Part shown: piece after piece, positions 17,818 to 28,120 of the stretch | Layout of the letters: every line of letters starts with the position of its first letter | Position numbering within the stretch: position 1 is the stretch's first letter | Assembly: GCA_039105265.1 (NCBI GenBank) | Contig: JAPFFF010000044.1 | Location: forward strand, 620,001 to 684,000 | Length of the DNA stretch: 64,000 nucleotides | From: Tritrichomonas musculus | Lineage: Eukaryota > Parabasalia > Tritrichomonadida > Tritrichomonadidae | Direction of reading: 5' to 3' | The notes under the pieces: model-generated | What the model was told of the DNA's origin: nothing | Databases searched by the model: none | The model's input: the letters and a program-made list of their open reading frames with translations, nothing else | Made by a program: the position numbers and the translations under genes

Positions 17818-20800
17818 CTATTTGTCTTCTTTGTAATCTTGGGGTATTCGATATTCTTCCTCTTGCATTGGTGCTCCCATAAAAACTTTTGATTCAACTG
17901 GCTGTACAACTGGTTTTTGTGGAATTATTTCAACTGCTTTTGCAGCAAAAAGAGGTGCATCTTTTCTTGCTCTTGTTGGTAATTCAACAATTCCCGTACT
18001 AGTTTTAATTTTGGTTTTTTGATCAATGAGTATTGGTAATAATTTCCCTGTATCAGGCATTTTAGGGGTTTTTATTAAGGTTAAATTTGACTCCTTTAAT
18101 TCCTCTAATTTATTTGTTATTGATTCTTTTTTCTCTTCTGGATCATTATCATGAACCAATATTACTGGAGAACTTAAAGGTTTAATTTCAGGAATCTCAG
18201 TATCATCATCAGATGGTTCATCCGATGGTTCATCAGATTTTGTTCGAATAATTGGACTGATTGTTGGTTTTGTTGATGTTGCAGGATAAGAGTCTTTCTT
18301 TAATCTTTGGGCTCTTTGTTTATCTAGAATCCATCTTCTTATTGAAACTGGTGGAGCAAACTTATTGGATGGTCGTAATGGTTTTGTAAAATCATTTTGT
18401 TTCGGTTTGATTGGATTATCATCATCACTATCAGAATCAAAACTTGATTTTAATGAAAACAATGAATCGGAAACTGGTTTTGGTGTTTCACGATTAAACC
18501 CTGTCAATCTTAATGGAGCATTTCCTCTTGTTAAATCTCCAATACCACTTCGATTGACTTCCATTCCTGGTCTATTCCATGGATTTGTATTATTTGATAA
18601 TGTATTTGTTGTTGCAGTTGTTGTTGTCGGATTTGTTGTTAATGGATTTGTTTGTCTTTGTGCATTTAAAGCTGAATATCTTAATGGTTGTCCGACAGTT
18701 CCTCCAAAAGATGTCCCAGAATTAAATCCTCCTCCAATAGAATTATTTTTTTGATTTTCTTTTTCCCTTTGTTTATCATTTAAATCTCTTATTTCATCAT
18801 CTAATGCTTGTTTTGCATTTTCAAATTCCATATTATTATATTTATCATATGATATTTCTGTTAAACCTAATTTTCGTCTCATTCTGTTTATATCATTTAT
18901 TTTTGGATTGATGACACTCTTTTTCCTTTTCTCTTCAGCATCTTTCTTTTCGAATTCCTCCTTTAATTTCTTAAATAATTCATATTGCTCATGTAATTTT
19001 TGTTCTAGTGCATCAATATTTGGATTCAAACCTTTGACTGTATCATATTCAAATTTTTTATCATCTAATTCTAATTGAGTTGGAATATCATATTTCATTG
19101 TTTTCATTTCTTTGATCATTTTTCTTATTGGTTTACAATATTTTTCAATTCTCAAGAATCGTTCAGCGTCATCAATTTTTGGATAAATTTTTGTTACATC
19201 TGATAATTTTGCAATAGGGTCTCCAGTTACTGAATTATATTCTTTCCAATGAGGGTCTAAAAATGAATCTCTTGCTTCCTCTATTTTTGTCTTGATTTCA
19301 GGATATGCTTCATCGATTTTTTCTATTTGAAGGTCATCTCCAATATATTCCCCAATAATATCATCAGTGCTTAATCCTGGTTCACTTCTTTTATTTGCAA
19401 TATAATTGTAATCATGAATAAGAGGTAACATTCGAACATTAAAATAGGCTGTCTTCCAGTTCCTCTCTTCAGAACATAATTCATCTAAATTGGACGCATT
19501 TATTTTTTTACCAAACTTCTCGTTAAATTCAGGTAAATGATCTAAAATTTTCATGATAATTGGAATATCAGTTTCTACAGTAACATATTTTTGAAGTTGT
19601 TCCGCAGTGATATCATTTCTTGTTAATCCTGTTTCTGTTTTCATTTTATCGATTTGACCTTGCATCTCCTCATGCCATTTCCTTTTCTTATCGATAATAT
19701 TTTTGATTATTTCTGGGGTTTGAGCAATAAATTCATCCCATTTTGGAATTAACATTGGAGATAATCCTTTTGATAATCTTTCTCTTATATGAACAAGATT
19801 ATAGTCTAAATATTGTTCAATGACTGAAATATTATAATCATAATTTCGCAAAAGATGTTCTAAAGTATATTGTTTATTCATTAAATCATTAAATTCTAAA
19901 CGAAAAGGTTCAATTCTTAAATAAGCCATGGCCTCAAATGCATTCAAAAAATGAGAACGAACATCATTTTCATCTGTGAATTTCAAAACATCATTTTTGT
20001 ATCGTTCAAATCCCTCATCTGATATTTTTGTTTTGTATTCAGATAATATTTCGGATAAATTCAACCAATCTTCTTGTACTGCTCCTGTTAAATACTTTTT
20101 TAACCTATCCCTTGTCATATTATTGAAAATAAATTTATTAACATCTTTGACTTGGTCAATTGGTTTATTTGGGTTAATTTCATTATATTTTTCAATCAAT
20201 TCATAAAGTTCACAATGTAATATAGTATCTTCGGGTTTATCATATTTTTGTAATAATTCATTTGTTTTATCCGTGGGGAGATGTAATGATAGTACTTTTG
20301 CATGTACATTTTTGTTACTTGCTGATTTCTTTTTCCTTCCTTTCACCTCATTAATTTCTGTTTCTAAATCTTGAATTACATTATCCAATTTCGTAGCATA
20401 TGTTAAAGCTTTTGAGGAATCAATTGGATTATCGGGATAAAATTGATTTCGATAAAATATCAATAATTCAGCAAGAGCTTTCTTTGCTTTTGGAATCGAA
20501 TCTTGATTTCCTTGAAAAACACCTAATTCTCTTAATGCATCAAATTTATCATAATTTGTTCCATGTTGTGAGTTCCAATAATCTAAATAAGATTTGAAAT
20601 CCATCTTTCTATTATTATAGTCAACCATTATTCTCTTTTCTTTGGACAGTATATTTACATGATTCAATAATTCGTTCTTTATTGATTTCCCTTTATCTGA
20701 ACTTTGTAAAATTTGATTATGAACCTCATCTCTCTTATATGTTGAACCTCCATAAAAGTCATTTAATTCATCAATCATCATGTATATTTCAAGACCATTT

Positions 20801-23800
20801 AAAGCCATATCTGCATCATTATTAAATTCTTTTCTCACCCATACATCATCTCTATTTGGTTCATTTTTGAAGTAAGAATTGTAATCATTTAATTTAGTTT
20901 GAATTGTACCAGCTGATTGAAAATTCTCTTTTTTCTGTTCCTCATATTTAATATCGCTTTTTAATCTTTCTATTCCTTCATCACTATCAAGATAATTATT
21001 AACATCAAATCTCTCACCTAATAATGTTTTTGCCAATTGAATGAGACCTTTTCTTAAATAAACATAAGCCGCTTCTTCAATTTGTTCACCATATTCACTA
21101 ATCATATTTTGTTTTTTGAGTCGTGCATTCGGAAATGCCTTATTATATATTTCAATTGCTTCTTTAATGAGGTTATTTGAATCATATTCATCTTTTTTAT
21201 TCACAACTGTCTTCAAATAATTAATTTGTTTATCATCTGTCCAAGAACTTTGCTCTTGATCTGCCCAATTTACTTTGTATTTCTCTTCAAAATCAGTAAT
21301 TAAATTTTTGAGTGTGAGATAATTTTTAATTTCTTTATAGTCGATTTTCGAAAACAAGGCTTTTGCAAAACGATACCTCCCTGCCCAATCATCAACATCA
21401 TATTCTTTATGCTTCTCCTTAAATTTCGTAAATAATTCGTTCATTTCATCTGTTTCCAATTTCTTTTCATATGTTTCGAATTCTTTCTTTTTATCAAGCA
21501 AATATTTCTTTTTCTCTCTTGTTTTGGAGTTATCAAAGGTTGAAAGGTGTGTATCTTCTTCTCCCAGTTTTGCTAAATATGTTAAATAAATTTCTTCATC
21601 ACTAACATTTTGAATCAAATAGATAGCATTTTGAACATCTTGCAAATAATCATTTGTTTTCAAAACAGGGAAATGTTCCATCATATATTCGTAGTCCCAT
21701 TTTTTAGAATCCATCAGGTGTTTCAACGTCGGATTCCCATTGAATTCCTTTTCCCTTGCAAAGTAAATATCTAAATCCTTCATCATTCCAACGATTGCTG
21801 TTCCAAAATCATTTTGATATTTTCCAAGCATCTCTTTTTCTGACTTCTTATCAATCAAAGCATTATATGCAAAATATACAATATAAAACATGACTCCCTC
21901 ATAAGAATGATTATGTTTTTTCATTAATTCTTCAAAATTCATGGTTGTAAAATGTGAAAAATCTTTGTATATTTGTAAGAATTTATTCGCTTCTGTATCG
22001 CTCTTTAATTTTTTCAAATCCTCTTCCACTCTATTTTTTTCAGTCTTGAGATGAAATAATGATTGTTCATCATCTTTTTTCAATAAATTATTTATTTCCT
22101 CATTTGTATATCCATAAGTATCTGTTAATTGAGTTTTTAAGATTTCAACTTCTAAATATTTTTTGAAATCAACATAATTTGGTTTCTGTTTTTGAAGTTT
22201 CTCTACATCAAGGGTTGTTCTACAAACTTTTTCATACTCTTTTATCAAATCAATACATTCTTGACATTCAAAATTTTGATTATTCTTTTCAGCACTCTTA
22301 TAAATCTCTTCCAGAGCGTCAGCATCTTCTGAATTTTCGGTATATTTTTCAATTTCTGAAGCCAAAGAACTATTTATTTTTTTGATTTTATATTTCAAAT
22401 TCTTCACTTTCATAAATATTCTCCAACCTTCCATATCTCTCTCTTTGTTCAATACGAATTTTGCTACTGTATTTTTTGTGGAAAAATTGGTATTATATTC
22501 AAGCATTTCTGTTTTAAATGCACTTCCTTCTTTATCATAAGTCCAGAGGTTCTTCAATTTCAAATCTATATCTTGAATTTGTTTTTCTCTATCTAATTTA
22601 TCAGGATTATCATATTCTTGTAAGAACCATTTTGAAAATGTTTCTTTTGCTAATTCATGTTCTAAAAATATGTTTGCTTCTTTTGCATTATTATCCACGT
22701 GCTCTAAAAATTTATCCAATGTTTTAAATGGACATCTTGGTTTTGTTGAATATTGACTCCAAAGATCATTAAAATTTTGCGATCGAAAATAATTCAAATC
22801 AAAATCGGTAAAATTATTTATCTTCGATTGTAACCAATCTGTTTTTTGTTCATCTGTTTTAACCGTCTCTGGATATTTTATCTCCATTTTTTTAAATGTT
22901 TGACGATAAGTGTATTCCATTCCAATTCTCATAAAATATTTCATTGCATCCTGTGGAGCAGGATAATTTTTCATGATTTCTCCTAATGTTTTTTCTTTGA
23001 TATATGGTTTGGCTGAATTCCAAGCATTTGCCAAACCAGGTGTTTTGATATATTCTATTCCATTGTCAACGAATCTTTGTGTTACGGTTGCTATTTCGGA
23101 AAATTTTTCTGATAAACTTGCATTTGGATTTTTAAATTGATATTTATCTTCTCCGCTATAACTAGCATAAACCATCTGAATTCGATTAATCATTTCCTGA
23201 TAACCCTCGTCTTTTGATTTCTGCATTAATAATTTTTCATCTCCATCATTCCACGCACCTATTTTCTTCATGATATCAAAATATAGGAGAGGATCTTTAT
23301 CCTCTCCCCACCAGTCTAATGTTTCCAGTTGTTTCCATTTTTTCTGAATTTTGTCTTTTATGGTTATCATTCCATCATCTTCCGTATTTCCATTTGATAT
23401 ATGAGTATTTTCGATGATGGACGTAAATTCTGCGGTTGTTAAACTCTTCTTTCCATGTCCATCTATTTTATAACATAGCATATCATAAAACGAACAGTAG
23501 ATATGTTTTCCAACTTTATTTTTGTCTCCATCATATTTTTTATAGAGAGCTTGATAATTAAATTGCCAAGGTTTACGTACCCATTTTTTATCTTCTCTCT
23601 CTCCAACATCATTCCAAATTTCCCCGTACTGATTATTTATTGCTTCATATTGTCTTTCCAAAGCATCACAATCTTGTTTTGCTTGATCTATTTTTTGTTG
23701 AACACTAATGATAACTTGTTTTGAATTTGTTGTTGTTTGTCTATCAGGTGGGAAATATGGATTCAAATCAATATAGTTATAATAAGATAAATATTCATCT

Positions 23801-26673
23801 TTGTATTTCTTCAATTCATTTAAAAAAGTGATTAATTCTTGATCACCTCCTAATTGTTGCCTCATTATTGCAACATTATCAAATTTCAAATAACTGTTTT
23901 TATTATTGTCTCTCCATTCAATAAAAGCTTTTTCAACTTCTTTCGAAATCTTCATATTTAAATTCTTTCTTTTGGATTCATTTACTAACCATTTTACACC
24001 ATCTTCCATTTCCCATCCTTTCTGATAAAATATTTTTATAGCATGTTCTTGATTCTGTATTTTCTCTTCAGACACTGAATTATATTTTTCTATTGCTTTT
24101 TCCAAAGTATAATGAGTTGTGTCTCCGTCTCCCACATCAACTATGATTGTATGTGCTTCGTTTTCCATTTTCTGTAAATTTTCAATATCATTTGCACATT
24201 TTATTGACATTTTCCCTACATTATCCAAAAATCGTGCCTCATCAGATGAATAACCTTTATTTTTATATTTTTTTAATATATACTGCTCAAATGTTTCGCA
24301 ATCTTCTGCGTCGTTCAAATATTTACTCAAAAAGTTTTCCCAATTATTTTCAACTAAAATATAGAGATTTTGATGTGATTTATTTTTAATCTTTATGTAA
24401 TGAGTCACCAACTGTTCAATATTTGGTAATAGTTCATCATCCTCATCCGTGTTTTGCATTCCCTGATCAGAGAGATATTGATTCAGCTTACTCAAATCTT
24501 TTTCACATTGATAGAAATTTGGATAAAAGTCAAAAATGAAATTTATATCATTTGTATTGGAAAATCTTTTATGGTTCATCCATCCTTTTTTCATTTGAAT
24601 CCAGAGTTTTACATCTTTTTCATTTTTACAATGTCCTGCGAGATCTTCCCATGTTGCAATATCTTGATTTCTTCCCATTAGAGTTTGAATTTTTTTATTT
24701 TTTTGAAAGTCTTCTTTTCTCTTTTTAAATTCCGATAGAGTCTCAGTCAAATTGGTTTCAACTGTTTCTAATGCATCCGGATTATCGATTTCTTCCCGAA
24801 ACCATTGGTAAAAATACGGACAAAATTCCAACATTTGAATCGATAAAGGATAAATTTTTGTGAGATATGTTTCCAGTTTATCAATGTCGAAAGCAAAACG
24901 TGCAAATAATTCTTTTCCAATACAAGGTCTAAGTTTTATTAATCTTTGATCATCTTTTATCAAAGCAAGTAATGCAGGTAATTTTTCATCCCACTCTTTA
25001 TCTAATTGTGCTTGAACCGATTGTGGATTCCCTTTATGCTGATTAAGTAATTGAATCTTTTTCTTTGCAATTATTTCTTTTTGTTTACCAAGTATCCAAA
25101 AATCATCATCACGCCAAGACGCAAATTCAGGAATATTTGTCTTTATTTTTTGTTCAAAATAGTCTTGATTAGCATTCCATGCATCACATAATCTGCTCAC
25201 TTCATCTTTCATTTCCCTTTCTGCTTCCTCTAACGATTTGTTCTTGTATGAGTCTAATTTTGCCTGAAATTCTTCATCTGTTCGTCCAGGATAAAACCAA
25301 TCAAAATATTTAGTAACGTTCTTATACATTGCATCGTTTGTTTCTAATCCTCTGATATGTTTTTGTTTCTTTTCATTCTCTTCTTTCAATAATTGAAGAA
25401 TTTCGCTCTCTATTTTTTGCTGAGATTGAGTTGCAGTTGCAATTCTTTGATTCATTGTTGCAATTAAATTATCGATTTCTTGAATTATGGTATTTTTTAA
25501 TACAGCTTCTTTTTCTTCTAAATAAGCTTCTGGTGTTCCACCATTACCCCATGTTTTTAGTGCAATATCCATCTCTTGTTTGGCAAATGTAATGTTTGCC
25601 TGATTGTATGCCTCCCTCCATGCTTGATCTAATCCTTCGTCTTGTCCAAATTGAAAATATGTGTAATTATTGTATTCATTCAAAAATCTTTGTTGAGCCT
25701 CTTCACTGATTTTCATTTCTTGTTCGAATTTGCACTGTTTCATTGCCATGATTGTTCGCAATTGGAAAAAATTACTTGAACTTCTAAACAGTAATTTCGT
25801 TAGATTATCTGAATTGAATGATGCACCTGTATTTTGCAATGTTAAAATTGCATACTGTAGACTTAAGGCACCATTGGATCGTTCTATTGCTATTTTATCT
25901 GGATTGGGTTGACCATTTTCCACTTTGAATGTACAAAATGGATCATTTTTAATCATCCATGCGGCAGACATTAATACTTGATATAGTCTATGATTTTCTG
26001 CTGCCATACCACCATTAAATTCCATATCCCAAATTGATAAATTGACTTCTCTTTCGTCTCGAACTGATATATTTGGCAAAATATTCGTCTTATAACAATG
26101 ATAGCTCTCTAGAGCCGCTTCTTGATCTACCCAATTTGGCCATTTTGTCCACGGTAAGCCTTCAAATTGGTCCAAATAATGTTTGGCCATTTGAAAATAG
26201 CAACAATTTAATGCACCGTCCGATGATATTATCATATTATCTTGTTTATAGAATGGCAAAACAGCTTCTTCCCAAAATTCTCGATAGTTTCTCCTCTTTT
26301 TTGCAACTTCATATATCATTATTGATTCGCCTTTTGTGAAACCTACTTCTTGCCATATAGTAGGAGGTTGTTCTTTCCAATTCCAACACAAAATTTTATA
26401 TCTTTTTTGCTGTAAATCCATTACTTCTGATATAATATCCACTTCTCCTGCAAAATGCTCCATCGATGGTATTATTTTGTTATCAGGTTGTCCTCCAATT
26501 GCCAAATATGTATCGTATTCTATGAGATATCTTAAGAAAAGTATTTCCCCTGATGCTGAAAACTGTGCTTTATTGTCTTTCATAGTCTTGTATCCATTTT
26601 CCATATCTTGTATTCTATTTCTACAGTTTGTTCCAATAAATGTTTTCAACCCATCGACAATCGTAGATGTCAT
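17818..26673 (-). CDS. Giant helical protein of about 2951 residues, unknown function (element 1)
   Basis: The start is taken at the ATG at 26673. The first about 2600 residues look alpha-helical and globular, rich in W, Y, K, E and D (typical words ALYKKYDGDK, YLTKIYPLSI), with no recognised enzymatic motif; polymerase signatures such as DTDS or SLYPS are absent. The last about 300 residues are low-complexity and likely disordered (Thr/Asn-rich, then SDEPSDEPSDDD and proline-rich). It is the gene nearest to the right end of element 1 and lacks the T-run box before its start, so it may be expressed differently from the virion genes. Element 2 has no counterpart. A structural, tape-measure-like or replication-associated role is possible but unsupported. 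Confidence 0.75.
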   Translation of the reverse strand: MTSTIVDGLKTFIGTNCRNRIQDMENGYKTMKDNKAQFSASGEILFLRYLIEYDTYLAIGGQPDNKIIPSMEHFAGEVDIISEVMDLQQKRYKILCWNWKEQPPTIWQEVGFTKGESIMIYEVAKKRRNYREFWEEAVLPFYKQDNMIISSDGALNCCYFQMAKHYLDQFEGLPWTKWPNWVDQEAALESYHCYKTNILPNISVRDEREVNLSIWDMEFNGGMAAENHRLYQVLMSAAWMIKNDPFCTFKVENGQPNPDKIAIERSNGALSLQYAILTLQNTGASFNSDNLTKLLFRSSSNFFQLRTIMAMKQCKFEQEMKISEEAQQRFLNEYNNYTYFQFGQDEGLDQAWREAYNQANITFAKQEMDIALKTWGNGGTPEAYLEEKEAVLKNTIIQEIDNLIATMNQRIATATQSQQKIESEILQLLKEENEKKQKHIRGLETNDAMYKNVTKYFDWFYPGRTDEEFQAKLDSYKNKSLEEAEREMKDEVSRLCDAWNANQDYFEQKIKTNIPEFASWRDDDFWILGKQKEIIAKKKIQLLNQHKGNPQSVQAQLDKEWDEKLPALLALIKDDQRLIKLRPCIGKELFARFAFDIDKLETYLTKIYPLSIQMLEFCPYFYQWFREEIDNPDALETVETNLTETLSEFKKRKEDFQKNKKIQTLMGRNQDIATWEDLAGHCKNEKDVKLWIQMKKGWMNHKRFSNTNDINFIFDFYPNFYQCEKDLSKLNQYLSDQGMQNTDEDDELLPNIEQLVTHYIKIKNKSHQNLYILVENNWENFLSKYLNDAEDCETFEQYILKKYKNKGYSSDEARFLDNVGKMSIKCANDIENLQKMENEAHTIIVDVGDGDTTHYTLEKAIEKYNSVSEEKIQNQEHAIKIFYQKGWEMEDGVKWLVNESKRKNLNMKISKEVEKAFIEWRDNNKNSYLKFDNVAIMRQQLGGDQELITFLNELKKYKDEYLSYYNYIDLNPYFPPDRQTTTNSKQVIISVQQKIDQAKQDCDALERQYEAINNQYGEIWNDVGEREDKKWVRKPWQFNYQALYKKYDGDKNKVGKHIYCSFYDMLCYKIDGHGKKSLTTAEFTSIIENTHISNGNTEDDGMITIKDKIQKKWKQLETLDWWGEDKDPLLYFDIMKKIGAWNDGDEKLLMQKSKDEGYQEMINRIQMVYASYSGEDKYQFKNPNASLSEKFSEIATVTQRFVDNGIEYIKTPGLANAWNSAKPYIKEKTLGEIMKNYPAPQDAMKYFMRIGMEYTYRQTFKKMEIKYPETVKTDEQKTDWLQSKINNFTDFDLNYFRSQNFNDLWSQYSTKPRCPFKTLDKFLEHVDNNAKEANIFLEHELAKETFSKWFLQEYDNPDKLDREKQIQDIDLKLKNLWTYDKEGSAFKTEMLEYNTNFSTKNTVAKFVLNKERDMEGWRIFMKVKNLKYKIKKINSSLASEIEKYTENSEDADALEEIYKSAEKNNQNFECQECIDLIKEYEKVCRTTLDVEKLQKQKPNYVDFKKYLEVEILKTQLTDTYGYTNEEINNLLKKDDEQSLFHLKTEKNRVEEDLKKLKSDTEANKFLQIYKDFSHFTTMNFEELMKKHNHSYEGVMFYIVYFAYNALIDKKSEKEMLGKYQNDFGTAIVGMMKDLDIYFAREKEFNGNPTLKHLMDSKKWDYEYMMEHFPVLKTNDYLQDVQNAIYLIQNVSDEEIYLTYLAKLGEEDTHLSTFDNSKTREKKKYLLDKKKEFETYEKKLETDEMNELFTKFKEKHKEYDVDDWAGRYRFAKALFSKIDYKEIKNYLTLKNLITDFEEKYKVNWADQEQSSWTDDKQINYLKTVVNKKDEYDSNNLIKEAIEIYNKAFPNARLKKQNMISEYGEQIEEAAYVYLRKGLIQLAKTLLGERFDVNNYLDSDEGIERLKSDIKYEEQKKENFQSAGTIQTKLNDYNSYFKNEPNRDDVWVRKEFNNDADMALNGLEIYMMIDELNDFYGGSTYKRDEVHNQILQSSDKGKSIKNELLNHVNILSKEKRIMVDYNNRKMDFKSYLDYWNSQHGTNYDKFDALRELGVFQGNQDSIPKAKKALAELLIFYRNQFYPDNPIDSSKALTYATKLDNVIQDLETEINEVKGRKKKSASNKNVHAKVLSLHLPTDKTNELLQKYDKPEDTILHCELYELIEKYNEINPNKPIDQVKDVNKFIFNNMTRDRLKKYLTGAVQEDWLNLSEILSEYKTKISDEGFERYKNDVLKFTDENDVRSHFLNAFEAMAYLRIEPFRLEFNDLMNKQYTLEHLLRNYDYNISVIEQYLDYNLVHIRERLSKGLSPMLIPKWDEFIAQTPEIIKNIIDKKRKWHEEMQGQIDKMKTETGLTRNDITAEQLQKYVTVETDIPIIMKILDHLPEFNEKFGKKINASNLDELCSEERNWKTAYFNVRMLPLIHDYNYIANKRSEPGLSTDDIIGEYIGDDLQIEKIDEAYPEIKTKIEEARDSFLDPHWKEYNSVTGDPIAKLSDVTKIYPKIDDAERFLRIEKYCKPIRKMIKEMKTMKYDIPTQLELDDKKFEYDTVKGLNPNIDALEQKLHEQYELFKKLKEEFEKKDAEEKRKKSVINPKINDINRMRRKLGLTEISYDKYNNMEFENAKQALDDEIRDLNDKQREKENQKNNSIGGGFNSGTSFGGTVGQPLRYSALNAQRQTNPLTTNPTTTTATTNTLSNNTNPWNRPGMEVNRSGIGDLTRGNAPLRLTGFNRETPKPVSDSLFSLKSSFDSDSDDDNPIKPKQNDFTKPLRPSNKFAPPVSIRRWILDKQRAQRLKKDSYPATSTKPTISPIIRTKSDEPSDEPSDDDTEIPEIKPLSSPVILVHDNDPEEKKESITNKLEELKESNLTLIKTPKMPDTGKLLPILIDQKTKIKTSTGIVELPTRARKDAPLFAAKAVEIIPQKPVVQPVESKVFMGAPMQEEEYRIPQDYKEDK

Positions 26674-26679
26674 TTTCAA

Positions 26680-27001
26680 TAACTTTAAAATTGTATGAGT
26701 TCATTGAAAAAGTTTCATTCGTGTAAACCATAGAAAAAAGTTTCATTCGTGTAAACCATTCAAAAAGTTCCACAAAATGACCTTTCACAAATGACCTCTC
26801 ACAAATGACCTCTCACAAATGACCTTCACTCACTTTGTGAGGGCCTGCTGAAAGTAGTCACAAATGGTTTTCAGAGATGATTAATCATCTTTGTTAACCA
26901 CGATAATGAGCTCTCAAAAATGACTACACAGCAGCCAAAATGGCGTGGGTTGTTAACGGACCGATAGGGACGTTAAGAAATCACGCCATTTATATACTAC
27001 T
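26680..27001. repeat. Right terminal region of element 1 with subterminal repeats
   Basis: Contains two tandem 30-bp copies with core GTTTCATTCGTGTAAACCAT (26712-26760), three to four 17-bp copies of ATGACCTCTCACAA (26777-26826) and a perfect short hairpin CTCACTTTGTGAG (26829-26841). It ends in TATATACTACT at 27001, like the end of element 2. Layout matches the subterminal repeats of element 2 although sequences differ. In Mavericks such ends are the replication and integration sites. Confidence 0.6.
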
Positions 27002-27600
27002 ATTATTCGTGTTACTTTGCTACTGAGTTATTGAAGTTGCCAGGCATTGATTTCAACGCTTTTGTTGATATAAAAGTCTTAGAGAACATCTCTTTTATTG
27101 GAAGAGCAATTCAGATTGAGAACATCAAAGCAATTGAAATTGCAATGAAATATCCAAACATTGACATCAACAAACCTTGCATGAAATCTTATCCGCCTTT
27201 CCTTCTTGCGTGCAAATATAACACTGATGTAAAGATACTTGAAATGATGAGCAAATACAAAGGATTCGATGAAAATTCGGTCGATTCAGATGGTGATAAT
27301 GATAACGCTTTATCTATTGCATCTTTTAATGGAAATTTCTATGCTTTACAATTCATAAAAAATAACTTTTTTGATTCAATCAGCATTAATAAAGAGAGTA
27401 TTAGCTTCGACATCTTTTGCTGCATTAAGCATAATAATTTCTTGACATTGGAATTGTTGGTCAAATTCTTTTTAACGAAATTTAAAACTCCTGATGATTT
27501 GGTGAAGCATTTTAAAATTGAGTTTTTACTAGATCCTAGTTTTGACGAAGAATACGTCGAACAACTTAAAAAAACATTAAAAAAATTGGACTTAAAGTAA
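27002..27600 (+). CDS. Ankyrin-type repeat protein, truncated by element 1
   Basis: The frame is open from the element boundary to the stop at 27600 (about 199 codons). The sequence has degenerate ankyrin-like units (LLKLPGIDFNAF; AMKYPNIDINKP-x-x-x-S-x-PPFLLACKYN; DNALSIASFNGNFYAL), as in the large ankyrin families of trichomonads. The 5' part of the gene is missing where element 1 ends, so the surviving part probably has no normal promoter and is likely a pseudogene. The stop lies in TAAA, the trichomonad polyadenylation signal. Confidence 0.7.
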
Positions 27601-28120
27601 AAAAATAAACATATATTTAAAAAAACTCTGACACTTTTAAAAAAAAAATTTCTATCTTTGAAATATCTTTTTTTTTCAATAAAAATAACTTTTTGAATTA
27701 ATTTTATTATTGCTTATTGGATTTCTATCGATTTACTATCAAATTGGTTGCATTTTTTCATTGATTGAATAAATTTCTACATGAAAATCAATAATATGGT
27801 AAGTGACGGACATTTGTTATTATATATTATTTAAAATCATCAATAACTTTTGCTTTCTTTGAAACGATAATTGTGGCTGTAAATTATTTTTTATTTAGCT
27901 CAATATTTACTCCCTGCTGGACAAATTGTTTAAATAGAATAGACTCAAATGGAAATACATTTTTTAAAATTTCCAAACTGCATACAAATTTGTTTACTTT
28001 GAAGAATTATTTTCTTTTCATTATAATTTTGAAGATTCATCAGATTATGAAATTTTTCATAAGAAAGGTCAAAAATTCACCTTTAATTTTTTTTTTTTAT
28101 TTTTTGACCACATAGAAAAA
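27601..28120. other. AT-rich intergenic region
   Basis: About 520 bp of A/T-rich sequence with homopolymer runs. No gene or RNA is recognised. The last about 40 bp hold a T-run followed by a CCACATAGAAAAA leader directly before the kinase ATG, similar to CCACATAAAA before the element 1 gene at 4100; this may be part of a start signal. Confidence 0.5.

Larger units (their letters stand above)
1..27001. mobile_element. Maverick/Polinton element 1, right part; left end outside the window
   Basis: This is a virus-like element recognised by two major capsid genes, a minor capsid candidate, fibre-like ORFs and small virion-type proteins in the same order as in element 2. The right end is placed at 27001. 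The last bases, TATATACTACT, resemble the end of element 2 (TATACACTACT), and an open ankyrin-type host frame begins immediately after. At least 25.8 kb (1220-27001), and possibly all 27 kb, belongs to it. Polymerase, integrase and ATPase genes are not in the visible part and may lie to the left. The copy looks degraded, with roughly four to six breaks, so it is probably older than element 2. Exact left boundary unknown. Confidence 0.8.

Noticed and set aside
17818-26673. Polymerase or helicase identity for the giant ORF
   Set aside because: No DTDS, SLYPS, Walker A or helicase motifs could be seen in the sequence.
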